Assembly (NCBI GenBank): GCA_944472135.2
Contig: OX235270.1
Coordinates: 46,314,352-46,378,351 of the forward strand
DNA length: 64,000 bases
Source: Trichobilharzia regenti
Lineage: Eukaryota > Platyhelminthes > Trematoda > Strigeidida > Schistosomatidae
Reading direction: 5' to 3'
The position numbers and the translations under genes were made by a program. Shown here piece by piece: positions 40,001 to 47,860 of the stretch (position 1 is its first letter; each line of letters starts with the position of its first letter). The notes beneath the pieces were generated by a model, which saw only the letters and a program-made list of their open reading frames with translations, was not told the origin of the DNA and ran no database searches.

Positions 40001-41403
40001 TAGTTGATTCATAAATGGTGAGAAACGAAGTGTTCGGTATTGGTAGTGGCAACCCATTTTGCCTTCATTTCTTTTTTTTTCAATACGGGAATCACGTAAT
40101 AAGCCTGTTACACTGACGACATAGTTGTATAAACTAAAATAGTTGGAATGATTTTAATTTCTTAATACTCTCTAAGTCATCATTCTACCATGAATAAAAC
40201 ATTTGGAGTTCATAAATTTGCTTGCCGTGTTTACCGATGGATTTATTGATAAATCGGTTTCTGAATTCGTGATATCTGTACTTCTGGTAGTCAGTACTTC
40301 TAATCATACTTGTACTTAGTTAATCTTACTCGACCCACTATTTCAAATGCTGGTGATTATGTTCATAAGTGAGTTATATTTTCAGTATTATTAGGGAAAT
40401 ATTTGTTTTCACTGAACTGTCGATGTAAAAGTGCTGTTAAATTAAGTATTATGGAGTTTAATTCATCATTTACAAAATAACGTAGTTCGAGTGGAAAATT
40501 CACCACAGCTGCTTTCGGAAGCCTTAATTATACAGTCTACAATATATGGTCTAACAGGCAGTACTGTTTTGTTTGACATGAGTGGTTCACAATTATGGGT
40601 ACGAATCAGTAATATATGCTATGTCTCTTCAACACTAGGTCTATTATATTAACTTCATTTGCGTAATTCAAAAGTACTTTTCTCTTTGCTTTTACTAGGC
40701 AGAGGTGAGAATAAATGGATTAGTCCTGTTGGACAGGCTGCATTTACATTCCATTTAACACTTTCCAATTTCATTGATCGAATGTTTATGAATTATGTAA
40801 CCTGTATGCAGCATATTATTGCACTGAGTATAGTTTTGGCATGTCGACATCTAATTGCTGAACATCTAGAGAAAATTTCATGCGAAACAAAGTTTTCTGA
40901 TATTAGCGAGGAATTTCTTGTTGTAAGTTGACCTATTTAAGTGAATTTAAGTTTGCCTAATGACATAAGTACCTACACAGTTTATGCAGTTCATAATCTA
41001 ATATTTTTCTTCTCATATGTTGGATGATACAGTAGACCTAACGGTTTTGATTTGCATTGATAAGTGAACTTAATATTTGGACCTGTGGAGGTATAGTTTA
41101 TTTCCATGCAGAATTTGCCAAAAATATTTCTCGTACTTTTCTTAAACTAAAACGTAACCGCTACTGGTTGCTTACCGGTTTACAATGCTTCTAGTTCGTA
41201 ATGTGATCTACGTTGAAATTCCTATTAAATATCATGGATATAAACTATGGATGTACTTCTTAATAATGAGAAAGAATTTTAGTAAACACATCAACTCCCT
41301 CGTTCATCCACACCGCCAAAATCATCGTGCTTATGGATAAAGTTTTATAAAAAAAAATTGAGCAAAGAATATCCTTTTCGATAATTTCCTCTTCTGGATC
41401 TAC

Positions 41404-41446
<43 letters not shown>

Positions 41447-44400
41447 TATGAACATAGAATATTCTAGAATAGTCGTTATTAACAATATTGGTGTTTTTTA
41501 TATACCATCAGTTTGTTAATTAAGATCAATGGAATTACTGTTCAAGAAAGTTGCATAAATTATAAGAACCATAAAAATAATAATAGCAAATAGCGTATCA
41601 AATAAAATTAAGGAAATTTCTACAGCAAAGTGAGGATCAATAAAACCGTGATGGCCAAGGTAAGGACAGTGTCTGAACCAGCTTCTTTTGAATATATAAG
41701 TTAGGTTTCTTAATGTGGATCTCGACGGCCTCGACAATATGTAGTAGACGAACTGTTAAGGTGAAGTTAAGATCAGTTGGTATGCGGTAGATAACTTTGA
41801 AAGCCTTAGTAACATCAATCTTGTGTTCTGTATCCACAAGATGAGATACTATGCACTGTGAATGGATTTTGTTCGTCCTTTACTTAACCACGCAGGATGA
41901 TGTTCGGAAATTCGACGAGAAACACACCTAATTGTACCGCCTATGTAACTGACTCCACAGGACCAGTCAAATTGGTAGATACACATAGAAGAGGTGATAT
42001 TAGGCAGTTGGTATTTTACTGCTGAACGCAAGATAAGAGTGGTTTTGAAAAAAAACAGCATAATTCAGCAGCACTGTTTTTCTATAATTATCTGAATAAA
42101 TATTTCCGTTATATTTGAGATGAAGTTTTGTTTGAAAACTGTAGATTCCCTGTTCAAGTGATTAGGGTATGAATTCTCAGAATAGTCAGAGCATGATAAG
42201 AAATGAAATCACTGTTATTTTGAACTATACCTTGGGCGTGTCTTCTCCAAATCAGTTTACAGTGTCACATATGCATGCTTTTCTCTATTTTGCTAAAGAC
42301 TCAAAAAGTATATTCCCAATCCTCATCAATTTTATTATTGCTTGTTTTTGTACTCTCTCGCGAAAGTCGTCTGTAAATCAGATGAAAATTCACTTTCCTT
42401 TCTGAATAAAATTAAATTTTCTCGATGTTAAGTGAATGTTCTGTAGGTCTACTTATTTTCTTGATGATAATTATATTTATAGCGGTGGTGATTACTTTTT
42501 GCTAAAGGGGTTAACTTATTAACTCTATTCACCTTAATGCTCTTTTTGTTTGTTTTCACAGAATCTTCAATACAATGGGCCTAAAATCCTTGTCAAATGG
42601 CCAAATGATATATATGTTGTAGAAGATTATGATGATAATGGCGAAGATACGAATCTAAAGCCTTTTCAGTTTAATATCATTGGCAAATTGGCGGGTGTAT
42701 TAGTTCGTTGTCATTTAGTCGATTCGAATCATGCAGAATTTTTAATTGGTAGGATATTACTATGCATTTGTCGTGTTTTTTATTGATAATAATCATCAAT
42801 AATATATGAACAGTTTGCCATTCCACTAGGAAGTGACACATGTCAAAGTCACCTTAATTTGATATCAATTTTATTGATTCCTCGTATTGTTTCATAATAA
42901 TGGTTACTTAGGTCAACGGCCTCGTTCAGATTTATGCTTTGCCTCCAGACCTAATATCGGAAAACTGTCTGACTGCCTGGACCTTGGTAAGAGTAACAAA
43001 TTGTGTTGGCAAATTCATACATATTCTGTCATCATAGTTGAGCTACAGGTAAGTTGCTTACATGATCCAACAGATAGGTGTTAACACAATGACTCAACGA
43101 GTTAGACTGTTTGGAACTAATATTCCTGCAGGTTGTACCATGCAAGAAAGGCTGTTTAGATAGTGGTCACATTGAAAGCAGTAAACGTCTTAGTAAAGGT
43201 TGTTTACACCATATTGGTTGTCTTTGGGCAAAGTCGTACTACTGAAGAATAGAGATGTAACAGCAGGAAGGGGATTTCCCTCAGATGACCAGCATGTCAA
43301 CTAGGCGCTGCACCTCCAATTTGGAGGTAGTGGGGAGGGTTGGGCAATAAAGATTGATCCCGAAAGGTGTACATACTGACTTTTATTCCGGCGGTAAAGT
43401 CTTACTATAGACGCTAATATTTTAATTTCTAAAGTCACATTCACTCATAAAATAGCTTAGTTCTTGATTTTAAAGGATGCTACTCATATAATCGTAACTT
43501 TTATTGTTCTATGACTCTTAAACCATGATTTCAGGTTGTGGGATTAATGCATTCAATGAAATGCCTACAATATGCCTAGAACAAATTTTGGCTCACTCTC
43601 ATCCGTGTAATGCAAAACCAAAATTTACAACCGCTAAGTTGATTTCACTGGTAGTGAGCTACATGGAAAGAATAATGACAAAAATCCATAATTCTGATGA
43701 AACCTATAATCTTCAATGGGCACTTCGTTTGTACACTAGATGTTGGATCCATACGTAAGTCATCTATTCAACTCATCTTCTTGAGATTTTGTCTTACTTA
43801 TCACTGTGATATCTTTTTCGTTATACAAGAAAATTGTGACAATCTGAAATTCGGAAACTTAAAGGAGGAAAGTGACCAGTGTTTTTTTTTATCAGGTTAT
43901 GGATTATCTAAGTACTGGTTGTGCACGCATCTGCAGTGATCCATCAGTGATCCTCAATTTTCACACTATGCTTTTAATAAATGTATATCGGTGAAATTGT
44001 TCACTAATGTGGATGATGAAGTGTGTCACAAAAATGGTTGCTTTCATAGATTTTAATGATTCTGAACAAGAATACTTAAAGCGGCAATTTTTTTTCTTTC
44101 AATAAATTCTTCTCTATACTCTAAAAATATAAATCCATTACTTTTAGCATGCATCAGCCAGTTACGGCAAATTAGAATTATATCAGAAAGTTTCTAGTGG
44201 TACAACTACATGACTGAATAATAGTCAGTAAGTTTTGATTATCATTTAAATTCATGTAAAATGTACAGTCAATAAGAATGTGAATGAATAAAATGGAACT
44301 ATATAAATCAGTGAGTTGTTTCTATTTTCAACAAAAAATTCACGTTTCAAGCATGAATGTAGTCAGTGGTGTGAGAGACAAAATGAATGTCAATAAATAG

Positions 44401-45402
44401 GATACGCTAGACATAGACAGAGGCTCAAGGGAGACAAATAAAAGTAATAATGATAAACTAGCCACGATGTGGTCTAGACACACTACTGGTGAACGCTTAT
44501 ATCAGGCAATGAAGGATTGTGTAAATGCAATAACAAGTGTGAGGAGGATTACATAGACCTAAAGTGGCAATATATATATATAACGACAAAGATTTATTTA
44601 TTTTTGATTACAGCTTGATTCCACACCGTATTTTTGGTACAAGTATGGAATTTTCAGCTTGGATATCGGTAGCCCAAATTCCGCAGGCCGCCCATTGAAA
44701 TCAGGTGTGCGTCGGCGTGGGCTCGAACCCCGAACCATGTGCATGATCGGCGATCATCATGTTGTAAAAGATCTGAAATAAACATTTGCCAGTGAAACAA
44801 AGGGTAAACAGAGGAAAAAAGGGGTTAGAAATGTTAATTATCAATGTTTATGGAGGATTTGTTGATCTTATTGTAGACTAAGGACATCAAAGGAGCTAAA
44901 CACACTCCGTCTAGTTACAGAGACTAGGTCTCCTGGTATTGATTTCTACTGCTTCAGCTACTGATAGATAGAAGATGTAGTCGAGGGACTGCGGAAGGAC
45001 ACGGTAGATCAGCGAGAACATCTGCCCCCGTTTTATTGAATTCTCAGTGTCTACCAAGTTGGCTATGACAACAACTATTTACGTATTTGGTTGTCCCTTC
45101 ACTCAACCATAATTGAACGTGTTCACATGCGTGCATGGAGAAACCCTCTAAGTGCTGCCTACGTAAACAGCTTCACAGGATAAGTTGGAAAGGTCATCAT
45201 TTCTTTAACTCGCTGTGTGTGAGTACTGGTTTAGTTGGAAAACTGAGTAGCAGTTTAGTTGTGCACGATATCATTCGATGGTCTTCTCAGCATATGTCCA
45301 AACTATCTCCATTTTCTTCCACATATTTCTTGAGCAATAGGTTCTTTGTTTGTTCCCATAGTTTCTTGTTGTTTATTCTTTTTGACCGGCCGGCCATTTG
45401 AT

Positions 45403-45461
<59 letters not shown>

Positions 45462-46129
45462 CGAAGACTACTATCGGAAATGTTTTTCGTGACACACTGA
45501 CCAAGTGTCAGACCCATATAGGAAGAACTTACTTAACACTGATGAAATAAATAGCTGAGTGAATATTATTGACAGTATTCAAAAACTCTTCTTTGTTAAG
45601 GTTATAATCACAAGCCATGAACGTATCATCTACTTATCGACAATAATAGTCAGGCTCATAAATCGTATTTCTGAGTGGATCATTTTCAAGTTTTGCCAAG
45701 AAAATATCCGCCAGTACAGGACCCAGAATCAAGTCCATCGCAACCCCATCAACTTGTCTATAACATTCGTTGTCAAAGATAAACTGAATTCTGTTGGTGT
45801 TTTCATGTTTAACAAATACTTATTTTACATTAAAATTAAAATTTACTGTAGAATATAAATGAAACAAATGCACTTATTGAAATGTTATGTATTTATATTT
45901 GAATTTATTATTATTATTATTATCTAGAAATCAGAAAGTGGGACTTCAGGTCAATTCAACTGTAAGTACAAATAATGCCGGAGATCTGTCTGAAGATAAT
46001 TATCGTATTGTTGGCTTAGATGCTTATGGTTATCTTCTCATTGAAGATACACGTACAGGTGTTGAGCACAGTCTACATCCAGATGGTAATTCAATGGATA
46101 TGATGCGTGGGCTGATAATAGCAAAATGA
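21726..46129 (+). CDS. HLCS: Holocarboxylase synthetase / biotin-protein ligase, 9 exons
   Basis: Exons 21726-22076, 31226-31483, 32866-33039, 37018-37211, 37942-38009, 40699-40922, 42562-42748, 43535-43754 and 45928-46129 join in phase to 1878 nt (625 residues plus stop). All introns are GT-AG. The enzyme activates biotin with ATP to biotinyl-AMP and attaches it to carboxylase lysines. The N-terminal domain (exons 1-2) fits the BPL N-terminal fold (KYLANGGRVL). The catalytic part has GLLVCSDIQTNGKG joined to RGENKWISPVG (biotinyl-AMP loop), KWPNDIY (exon 7), GCGINAFNEMPTICLEQ (exon 8) and a C-terminal IVGLDAYGYL ... HPDGNSMDMM. It is somewhat shorter than the animal enzyme (about 726 residues in human). 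The start is chosen because TAG precedes the ATG in frame. The introns are large and filled with transposons. Confidence 0.93.
22077..23602. other. HLCS intron 1, first part
   Basis: No repeat or gene recognised before the Gypsy 2 insertion. Confidence 0.4.
23603..23797 (+). repeat. 5' LTR of Gypsy 2
   Basis: TG...CA, 195 bp. TTTATAT at 23677-23683 is a plausible TATA box, placing the RNA start near 23703. AATAAA at 23714-23719 is the likely polyadenylation signal, giving a short R region. Confidence 0.9.
23703..23719 (+). promoter_or_regulatory. Predicted RNA 5' end / self-primer sequence
   Basis: ATTGTAAAATGAATAAA begins about 25 bases after the TATA-like box and is the exact reverse complement of 23799-23815. 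Confidence 0.65.
23799..23815 (+). promoter_or_regulatory. Primer-binding site complementary to the element's own RNA start
   Basis: TTTATTCATTTTACAAT lies one base after the LTR end, where a primer-binding site belongs. It pairs perfectly over 17 bases with 23703-23719. This is the arrangement of the self-primed Tf1/sushi elements. Confidence 0.7.
23820..25697 (+). CDS. Gypsy 2 Gag-protease-RT
   Basis: ATG at 23820 lies 22 bases after the 5' LTR; 625 codons. The Gag region is followed by two zinc knuckles (CFFCGNRRHPRSKC, CKACGKQGHFQKVC, about residues 215-250). Next come the protease (ALVDTGSSESYI, about residue 290) and the RT (RMVVDYSQTINRF, STLDLKNAYHQI, RIPFGVTNGVACF). The catalytic box reads YIDN rather than YxDD. 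The frame ends early at 25695-25697, shortly after RT, at a heptamer A AAG GGG (25664-25670 region), where the -1 frame carries on into RNase H. Either a -1 shift or a one-base loss in the G run explains it. Confidence 0.88.
   Translation: MERFFRPDRFDVEPNAVGAAKKWDHWFATFSYFIESMGSENPSKLHILFNHISTSVYECISECKTYEEAIDTLKSLYMQPCNEVFARHLLATCKQESGENLDQFVRRLKSLTTDCSFRAVTAEEHRNESLRDSFISGIQSSMIRQRLLEQRTLTFQAAYDQARALEMAHQQSQSYNNPVTPCASISLHDVPHSSDSTPSVNETTIAAVESKCFFCGNRRHPRSKCPARDAVCKACGKQGHFQKVCRSAPSTKKGPSSVNSIISSLVVASAPQSLTDAVTQLTVNGKSMQALVDTGSSESYISSSVVRKYNWKVHKSRNRITMASTNLTSHTEGHCLLSICYKNHTYDLFKFSILHNLCADVLLGHDFLKLHKHIEIPFGGSKPPFSLCGLPCVRVDLPTLFENLSKDCKPIAIKSRRYSREDESFISTEVNRLLQEGVIEPSNSPWRAQVLVTSNERHKKRMVVDYSQTINRFTFLDAYPLPRIDEMIEKIAQYDIFSTLDLKNAYHQIALRNEDKPYTAFEACGKLYQFCRIPFGVTNGVACFQRIIDELISKEQLTSTFAYIDNVTICGKTQEEHDKNLNKFMVAARNYGITLNDSKSVISSRSIQLLGYEVSKGLLNQIPIG
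25670..27364 (+). CDS. Gypsy 2 RNase H-integrase (-1 frame)
   Basis: The -1 frame is open from at least 25670. RNase H motifs: VVETDASDVSIAA, SVEKEAYAVVEAIRKW, TDQRSVAF. Integrase: HHCC finger (H near MCHPGV, CVTCCELK), D,D,E core (LSIDFKGPL, IHTDRGAAFMS, NGQVERLNGTLW). A C-terminal tail with NCNPQFAHVRFGNGRED follows, ending in YNLRTREA. The stop at 27362-27364 is 34 bases before the 3' LTR. No internal stops were seen. Whether it is translated depends on the upstream frame change. Confidence 0.87.
   Translation, partial: VIKPDPDRLKPLRDLEPPTDIKSQQRAVGLFAYYSQWIPRFSDKIHPLVNNRIFPLDIETRNAFDKLKDDLERAVVVVVDPKAPLVVETDASDVSIAATLNQNGKPVAFFSRSLSRSEKHHSSVEKEAYAVVEAIRKWKHYLLGNHFKLVTDQRSVAFMFDKIHKGKIKNDKIMRWRIELSPYQYDIIYRPGRDNQAADTFSRSFCGSLQSVCDLKFLHDSMCHPGVVRMMHFVRSRNLPFSLDEVRNVTSKCVTCCELKPQFYNPSNFKLIKATQPFERLSIDFKGPLPSASRNHYLLTLIDEYSRFPFAFACPDMSSQTVMNCLCQLFSIFGMPSYIHTDRGAAFMSTELRAFLLEKGVATSRTTSYNPQANGQVERLNGTLWRAITLALRSRGLPTAQWESVLLDALHSIRSLLCTATNATPHERLFTYNRRSTSGTTLPTWLTVPGPVLLRRSVRQSKFDPLVEEVELLNCNPQFAHVRFGNGREDTVALHHLAPKGEDIDQVENSIPEGDAIPEQQVNGDATTDPNILREENTTETNNGRILLEKQQRVRPYNLRTREA
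27399..27593 (+). repeat. 3' LTR of Gypsy 2
   Basis: 195 bp, apparently identical to the 5' LTR. The preceding stretch is only weakly purine-rich. Confidence 0.9.
27820..28075 (+). pseudogene. RTE-like LINE C-terminal scrap
   Basis: Encodes AWHQSNNSLIVSLTHLGKCR and WLENIGDMAQNCSQW, a diverged version of the LINE 3' coding end found at 28577-28909. Too short to be functional. Confidence 0.6.
28260..28540 (-). pseudogene. RTE-like RT fragment
   Basis: In minus sense: ENQTGFRPGVLIITF followed by VVVFDMKAAFDSIDWEV. This is the RT block with motif A (FD..AAFDS) of RTE-type LINEs. It is opposite in strand to the flanking scraps, so the region is rearranged. Confidence 0.65.
28577..29110 (+). pseudogene. 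RTE-like LINE 3' end with tail
   Basis: The coding end (LRWLGHVLRMPSHRLPRRA, GWGPRDGKNLWLETIGDMAQ, CIHSL) stops at 28907-28909. A 3' UTR follows and ends in a (CAGA)n-type run near 29085. It is a 5'-truncated copy. Confidence 0.7.
29111..29860. other. Intron 1, nothing recognised
   Basis: AT-rich; no gene or named repeat seen. Confidence 0.35.
29861..30070 (+). pseudogene. RTE-like LINE 3' scrap
   Basis: Contains CAACTCCCTGGTTGGGGTCC, the same GWGPRD segment as 28577-28909, then a diverged tail. Confidence 0.5.
30547..30724 (-). mobile_element. SM-alpha-like SINE with degraded hammerhead core
   Basis: In minus sense the tRNA-like head has a pol III A box (TGGCTTAATGGTA) and B box (GGGTTCGAATCCC, 30648-30660). 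It is followed by GTACTGGTGATGAGACAC and AACTAGGACGTAGGAAACAG, closing with CCAGTAC. The GTACTG/CAGTAC stem and the order core - stem II - GAAAC follow the hammerhead layout. The core C is G here and GUAG precedes GAAAC. Confidence 0.7.
31226..31483 (+). CDS. HLCS: HLCS exon 2
   Basis: 86 codons, phase 0 to 0; acceptor TTTTCCAG, donor GTAAGC. Encodes KYLANGGRVLLFLNTFG of the BPL N-terminal domain. Confidence 0.88.
31640..31760 (-). mobile_element. tRNA-headed SINE, short copy
   Basis: The reverse strand has a tRNA-like head (GTGGCACAGTGGTTAGGAC, then GGTTCGATCCC) like the family at 36640. The body differs. Confidence 0.55.
31995..32190 (+). mobile_element. SM-alpha-like SINE with degraded hammerhead core, copy 2
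   Basis: Head GGGTCCCAGTGGCCTAATGG ... GGGTTCGAACC, then GTACTG, CTGGAGA, a stem II of GTCC/GGAC, GTAGGAAAC and CAGTAC. Stem I and stem II pairs are kept, but the CUGAUGA core is changed. Confidence 0.7.
32468..32695 (-). mobile_element. tRNA-headed SINE
   Basis: In minus sense it starts GTGCGTCGGTGGCACAAGGG, has a B-box-like GCTTCGATCCCC, then the shared body (GGTTGGGCATGAGGCTAGCA) and tail CCACTGGGAACGTGAAGGAA. Confidence 0.7.
32866..33039 (+). CDS. HLCS: HLCS exon 3
   Basis: 58 codons, phase 0 to 0; acceptor TTTTCAG, donor GTGAGT. Includes NNLKSALNLLGIQCVS. Confidence 0.85.
33040..34735. other. HLCS intron 3, first part
   Basis: No gene or repeat recognised. Confidence 0.35.
34736..34965 (-). 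mobile_element. tRNA-headed SINE
   Basis: Same family as 36640-36870, minus strand, with body and CTGGGAACGTAAAGGAA tail. The head is more diverged. Confidence 0.65.
35234..35760 (-). pseudogene. PLE remnant (GIY-YIG end), different subfamily
   Basis: In minus sense: IYKIPCNDYDVNYIGQTSRP, then SLSEH, HNHTIGWERVKILK and RERLIIESLFIES with NSNDSSVIPEIW. This is a GIY-YIG C-terminal half of a PLE distinct from the elements at 1217 and 15996. The frame is broken. Confidence 0.65.
35761..36639. other. HLCS intron 3, nothing recognised
   Basis: T-rich stretches, no gene or named repeat. Confidence 0.35.
36640..36870 (+). mobile_element. tRNA-headed SINE, best copy
   Basis: Head GTGCGTCGGTGGTATAGCGG with an A box and a B box (GGTTCGACCCC, 36695-36705). 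GTGCGTC and GGCGCAC can form an acceptor-like stem. The body has GGTTGGGCATGAGGCTAGCA and CACTGCTACAGAAACTTCAA. The tail is CCACTGGGAACGTGAAGGAA. Confidence 0.75.
37018..37211 (+). CDS. HLCS: HLCS exon 4
   Basis: Phase 0 start, phase 2 end; acceptor TTTTTAG, donor GTAAGT. Encodes HTEHLGRLVIWAYS, just ahead of the catalytic domain. Confidence 0.87.
37588..37765 (+). mobile_element. tRNA-headed SINE, head internally deleted
   Basis: Starts GTGCGTCGGTGGCATAGCGG, lacks the B box region (jumps to CGACCGACTCACTCC), and keeps the body and CACTGCTACAGAAACTTCAA. Confidence 0.7.
37942..38009 (+). CDS. HLCS: HLCS exon 5
   Basis: 68 nt; acceptor AATATAATAG, donor GGTGAAC. Ends the GLLVCSDIQTNGKG segment in phase 1 and joins to RGENKW in exon 6. 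Confidence 0.87.
38395..38540 (-). mobile_element. SM-alpha-like SINE, copy 3, best hammerhead core
   Basis: In minus sense: TTGATGA, a stem II region GTCCTAAACTAGGAC, then GAAAC with AACAGCTGTC, in the right order. The first core base is T instead of C, and stem I is disturbed. The tRNA-like head is diverged. Confidence 0.65.
38541..39092. other. HLCS intron 5, nothing recognised
   Basis: No gene or repeat seen. Confidence 0.35.
39093..39527. repeat. GC-richer block bounded by CATAATTATG palindromes
   Basis: About 435 bp with clearly higher GC than its surroundings. It starts ACATAATTATGTCTGTCTG and ends GGGTCATAATTATGTAA. Both ends share the palindrome CATAATTATG, as in a small non-autonomous DNA element. 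No coding role is evident. Confidence 0.45.
39528..40440. other. HLCS intron 5, nothing recognised
   Basis: No gene or repeat seen. Confidence 0.35.
40447..40598 (+). other. Exon-like open segment in HLCS intron 5
   Basis: Follows an AG (TTAAATTAAG) and is open in one frame for 50 codons (including VENSPQLLSEALIIQST and GSTVLFDMSGSQLW) up to a GTACGA donor. Its phases (1 in, 0 out) do not fit between exons 5 and 6, so it is not needed for HLCS. It could be an alternative exon or part of a nested gene; function unknown. Confidence 0.35.
40699..40922 (+). CDS. HLCS: HLCS exon 6
   Basis: 224 nt, acceptor TTTACTAG, donor GTAAGT. Encodes RGENKWISPVGQAAFTFHL, the biotinyl-AMP loop and start of the catalytic sheet. 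Confidence 0.92.
41407..41444. repeat. (TA)n microsatellite
   Basis: About 19 TA units in HLCS intron 6. Confidence 0.9.
41637..42061 (-). pseudogene. PLE remnant, GIY-YIG half
   Basis: In minus sense: MCIYQFDWSCG, SYIGGTIRCVSRRI, SEHHPAWLSKG, then KVIYRIPTDLN and VRLLHIVEAVEIHI. It is clearly related to the endonuclease of the PLE at 15996 but diverged and frameshifted. It is an old insertion in HLCS intron 6. Confidence 0.75.
42562..42748 (+). CDS. HLCS: HLCS exon 7
   Basis: 187 nt, phase 0 to 1; acceptor TTTTCACAG, donor GTAGG. Encodes ILVKWPNDIY, the signature of the ligase active site, and IIGKLAGVLV. Confidence 0.94.
42912..42986 (+). other. HLCS: Candidate 75-nt cassette exon in HLCS intron 7
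   Basis: An AG-bounded open stretch ending at a GTAAGAG donor. It enters and leaves in phase 1, so including it would add 25 residues (with SDLCFASRPNIGKLSD) between LIG and CGINAF without breaking the frame. The main product does not need it. Confidence 0.35.
43535..43754 (+). CDS. HLCS: HLCS exon 8
   Basis: 220 nt, phase 1 to 2; acceptor ATTTCAG, donor GTAAGT. Encodes GCGINAFNEMPTICLEQ and RLYTRCWIHT. Confidence 0.92.
43755..44655. other. HLCS intron 8, first part
   Basis: No gene recognised. Confidence 0.35.
44656..44760 (-). mobile_element. tRNA-headed SINE, short copy
   Basis: Like 31640-31760: reverse-strand GGTTCGAGCCC and GTGTGCGTCGGCG, with the shared TTGGATATCGGTAGCCCAAA flank. 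Confidence 0.5.
44870..45800 (-). pseudogene. PLE remnant, RT plus GIY-YIG, in HLCS intron 8
   Basis: In minus sense the RT part (45800 to 45560) reads GVAMDLILGPVLADIFLAKL, then a stop in place of the Tyr of the VDD box (R*VDDTF). The endonuclease part (45400 to 44880) has FS-type CEAVYVGST. A TA/GA microsatellite splits the two. Old and inactive. Confidence 0.7.
45404..45461. repeat. Compound (TA)n(GA)n microsatellite
   Basis: About 17 TA units followed by about 12 GA units inside the PLE remnant. Confidence 0.9.
45928..46129 (+). CDS. HLCS: HLCS exon 9 (terminal)
   Basis: Acceptor TATTATTATCTAG, phase 2 entry. Encodes IVGLDAYGYLLIEDT and HPDGNSMDMM, ending IIAK and TGA at 46127-46129. 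This is the C-terminal beta-barrel domain of biotin ligases. Confidence 0.93.
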
Positions 46130-47269
46130 GTTGTTATTTTTTTGCAACACACTTGTCCAACTATCTTCCCCCCCCCCGTTAAGTTCCAGTGCAATAATTA
46201 CTTTATAGTAGGATCTATTTTCTTTTTGTGTAGTCTTTAATGTATTCTATATGTGTGCTTTTTTGTACGTAAATGAATGATCGTCGCTACTATTTTGTGC
46301 ACACATTTATTAATATTTTTGATGTCTGAACTTGTTGTTGTTGTTATTGTTGTTTAGTTATATTATCTTGGCTCACTACTGAATATAAATGTATACTGAT
46401 GAATTTATAGACTGGATTTTTTTCTTTTAGGGGAATATAATCGGTTAAAAAGTATAAATAATATTGATTCACAAGCGACTTGGTCAAAGATATCATTGTT
46501 TGCTTGTTGTTATAATAAACTTGCACTATTTTTATTTGACTACTAAACAATATCCACTTCGGATGTTTTTTTCTCTGTTAGTAAGGATTAGGCCAATCGA
46601 AAAATGAAATTTCGGTATCAGTTGAAAGGAATGTTCGGTGTCTGACTTGAAGGAAACATTACGATCATACTGTAGTTGTCAATATAACTATATGGTGTAA
46701 TGTATTAGTTAATACCTTCGGAATCATGTGGTTTTCACAATAATTTAAGCCTAATGCTTAGTTATGGATATCGATTAGCATAGACTATACTTATTATGCA
46801 AGACTTTCTATGAAATAGAATAATCTGTAATTCCTTGAAGTCCCAGGTAATAGTAGCCAAGGTTAAACAAATTAGTCGGCAGATTATTAGTAGTGTAACC
46901 TATCCAGCTCCAAGTGTGTAAATTGTTACCTGACGATTAAGTATCCTGTGTTTACTAACTAAGCCGAGGAAAATGGCACTGCTCTGAGCATCATAACTCC
47001 GTACTAAACATTTGGAAAAGTTACGTGGTAAAAAATCTCTGGCTGCATCACATCGAAACGATGCTAAAAAGTCATTCCCGACAACTACAAACCTTCACAG
47101 ATTTCTCACCTTTATTAATGATAACACATCACAGCTATATATCAAAGGAGAGTCAGTAAAATACTTGTAGCTTCAAGAATGATGAAGAGTGAGAAAATCC
47201 AGACAACTTTCGGTCATTTCGTTTGACTCAAACGAAACTATTTACGTTCCCCTATTGTCCTGTTTTAAC
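46130..47269. other. HLCS 3' UTR and downstream
   Basis: A poly-C run (about 46166) lies in the 3' UTR. AATAAA at 46514-46519 is a candidate polyadenylation signal. Nothing else was recognised. Confidence 0.4.
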
Positions 47270-47860
47270 CTGGCCTGTTATACTAGCCTGTTGTTTAAAG
47301 CATGGGGAAAGAGGAAGGGTTGGGCGTGCGGCTAGCGACCCTTCCCCGGAAAATCAATAAAACTGCTACAGAAACATCAACGCAAAAGAAAAATATTAAA
47401 AGTATAAAAAACAAACTTATCCTTCGCTGGAATCGGAGAAGCGAAATGACACAGCGGGCTGGTGAAAGCCAGCCTTCGATAAACCATTCAGCCGATGTGT
47501 CTCCTCTTGATGAAAGCAAGAATAAAGACGTGGAATGTCCGTTAAATGTACGAGACTGGGAAGCCTGCCCAGGTGACCAAAAACATGCGAAGGTATGGCA
47601 TACAAGTGCTGGGAATCCGCGACAGCAGTTGGGATGGATGTGGATTGTCAACTGGAGAGTCAGTAATCTACTCCGCTCTGGTCAACCAAACGACAACCAT
47701 GAGCACACTGAGGTGATAAGTGGCTATCATGATGTGATCAGTGGCAGCCAAGGCCCTAATGCAGTGGGAACCAATTTCATCCTGCAGGATAATGACAACA
47801 ATATTCAACTCAACAGGAAGGAAAGAAGGTCGCAATCAAGTCGTGGATACAGGTGAAGAG
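47270..47860 (+). repeat. Repeat sharing the SINE body, with a 184-codon open frame
   Basis: 47300-47380 matches the SINE body (GGTTGGGCGTGCGGCTAGCG, ACTGCTACAGAAACATCAAC) and leads into an open frame to 47854-47856. Its protein (with NVRDWEACPGDQKHAKVWHT) is unrecognised. It is probably the 5' part of a LINE family that lent its sequence to the SINE, but this is inference. Confidence 0.4.
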
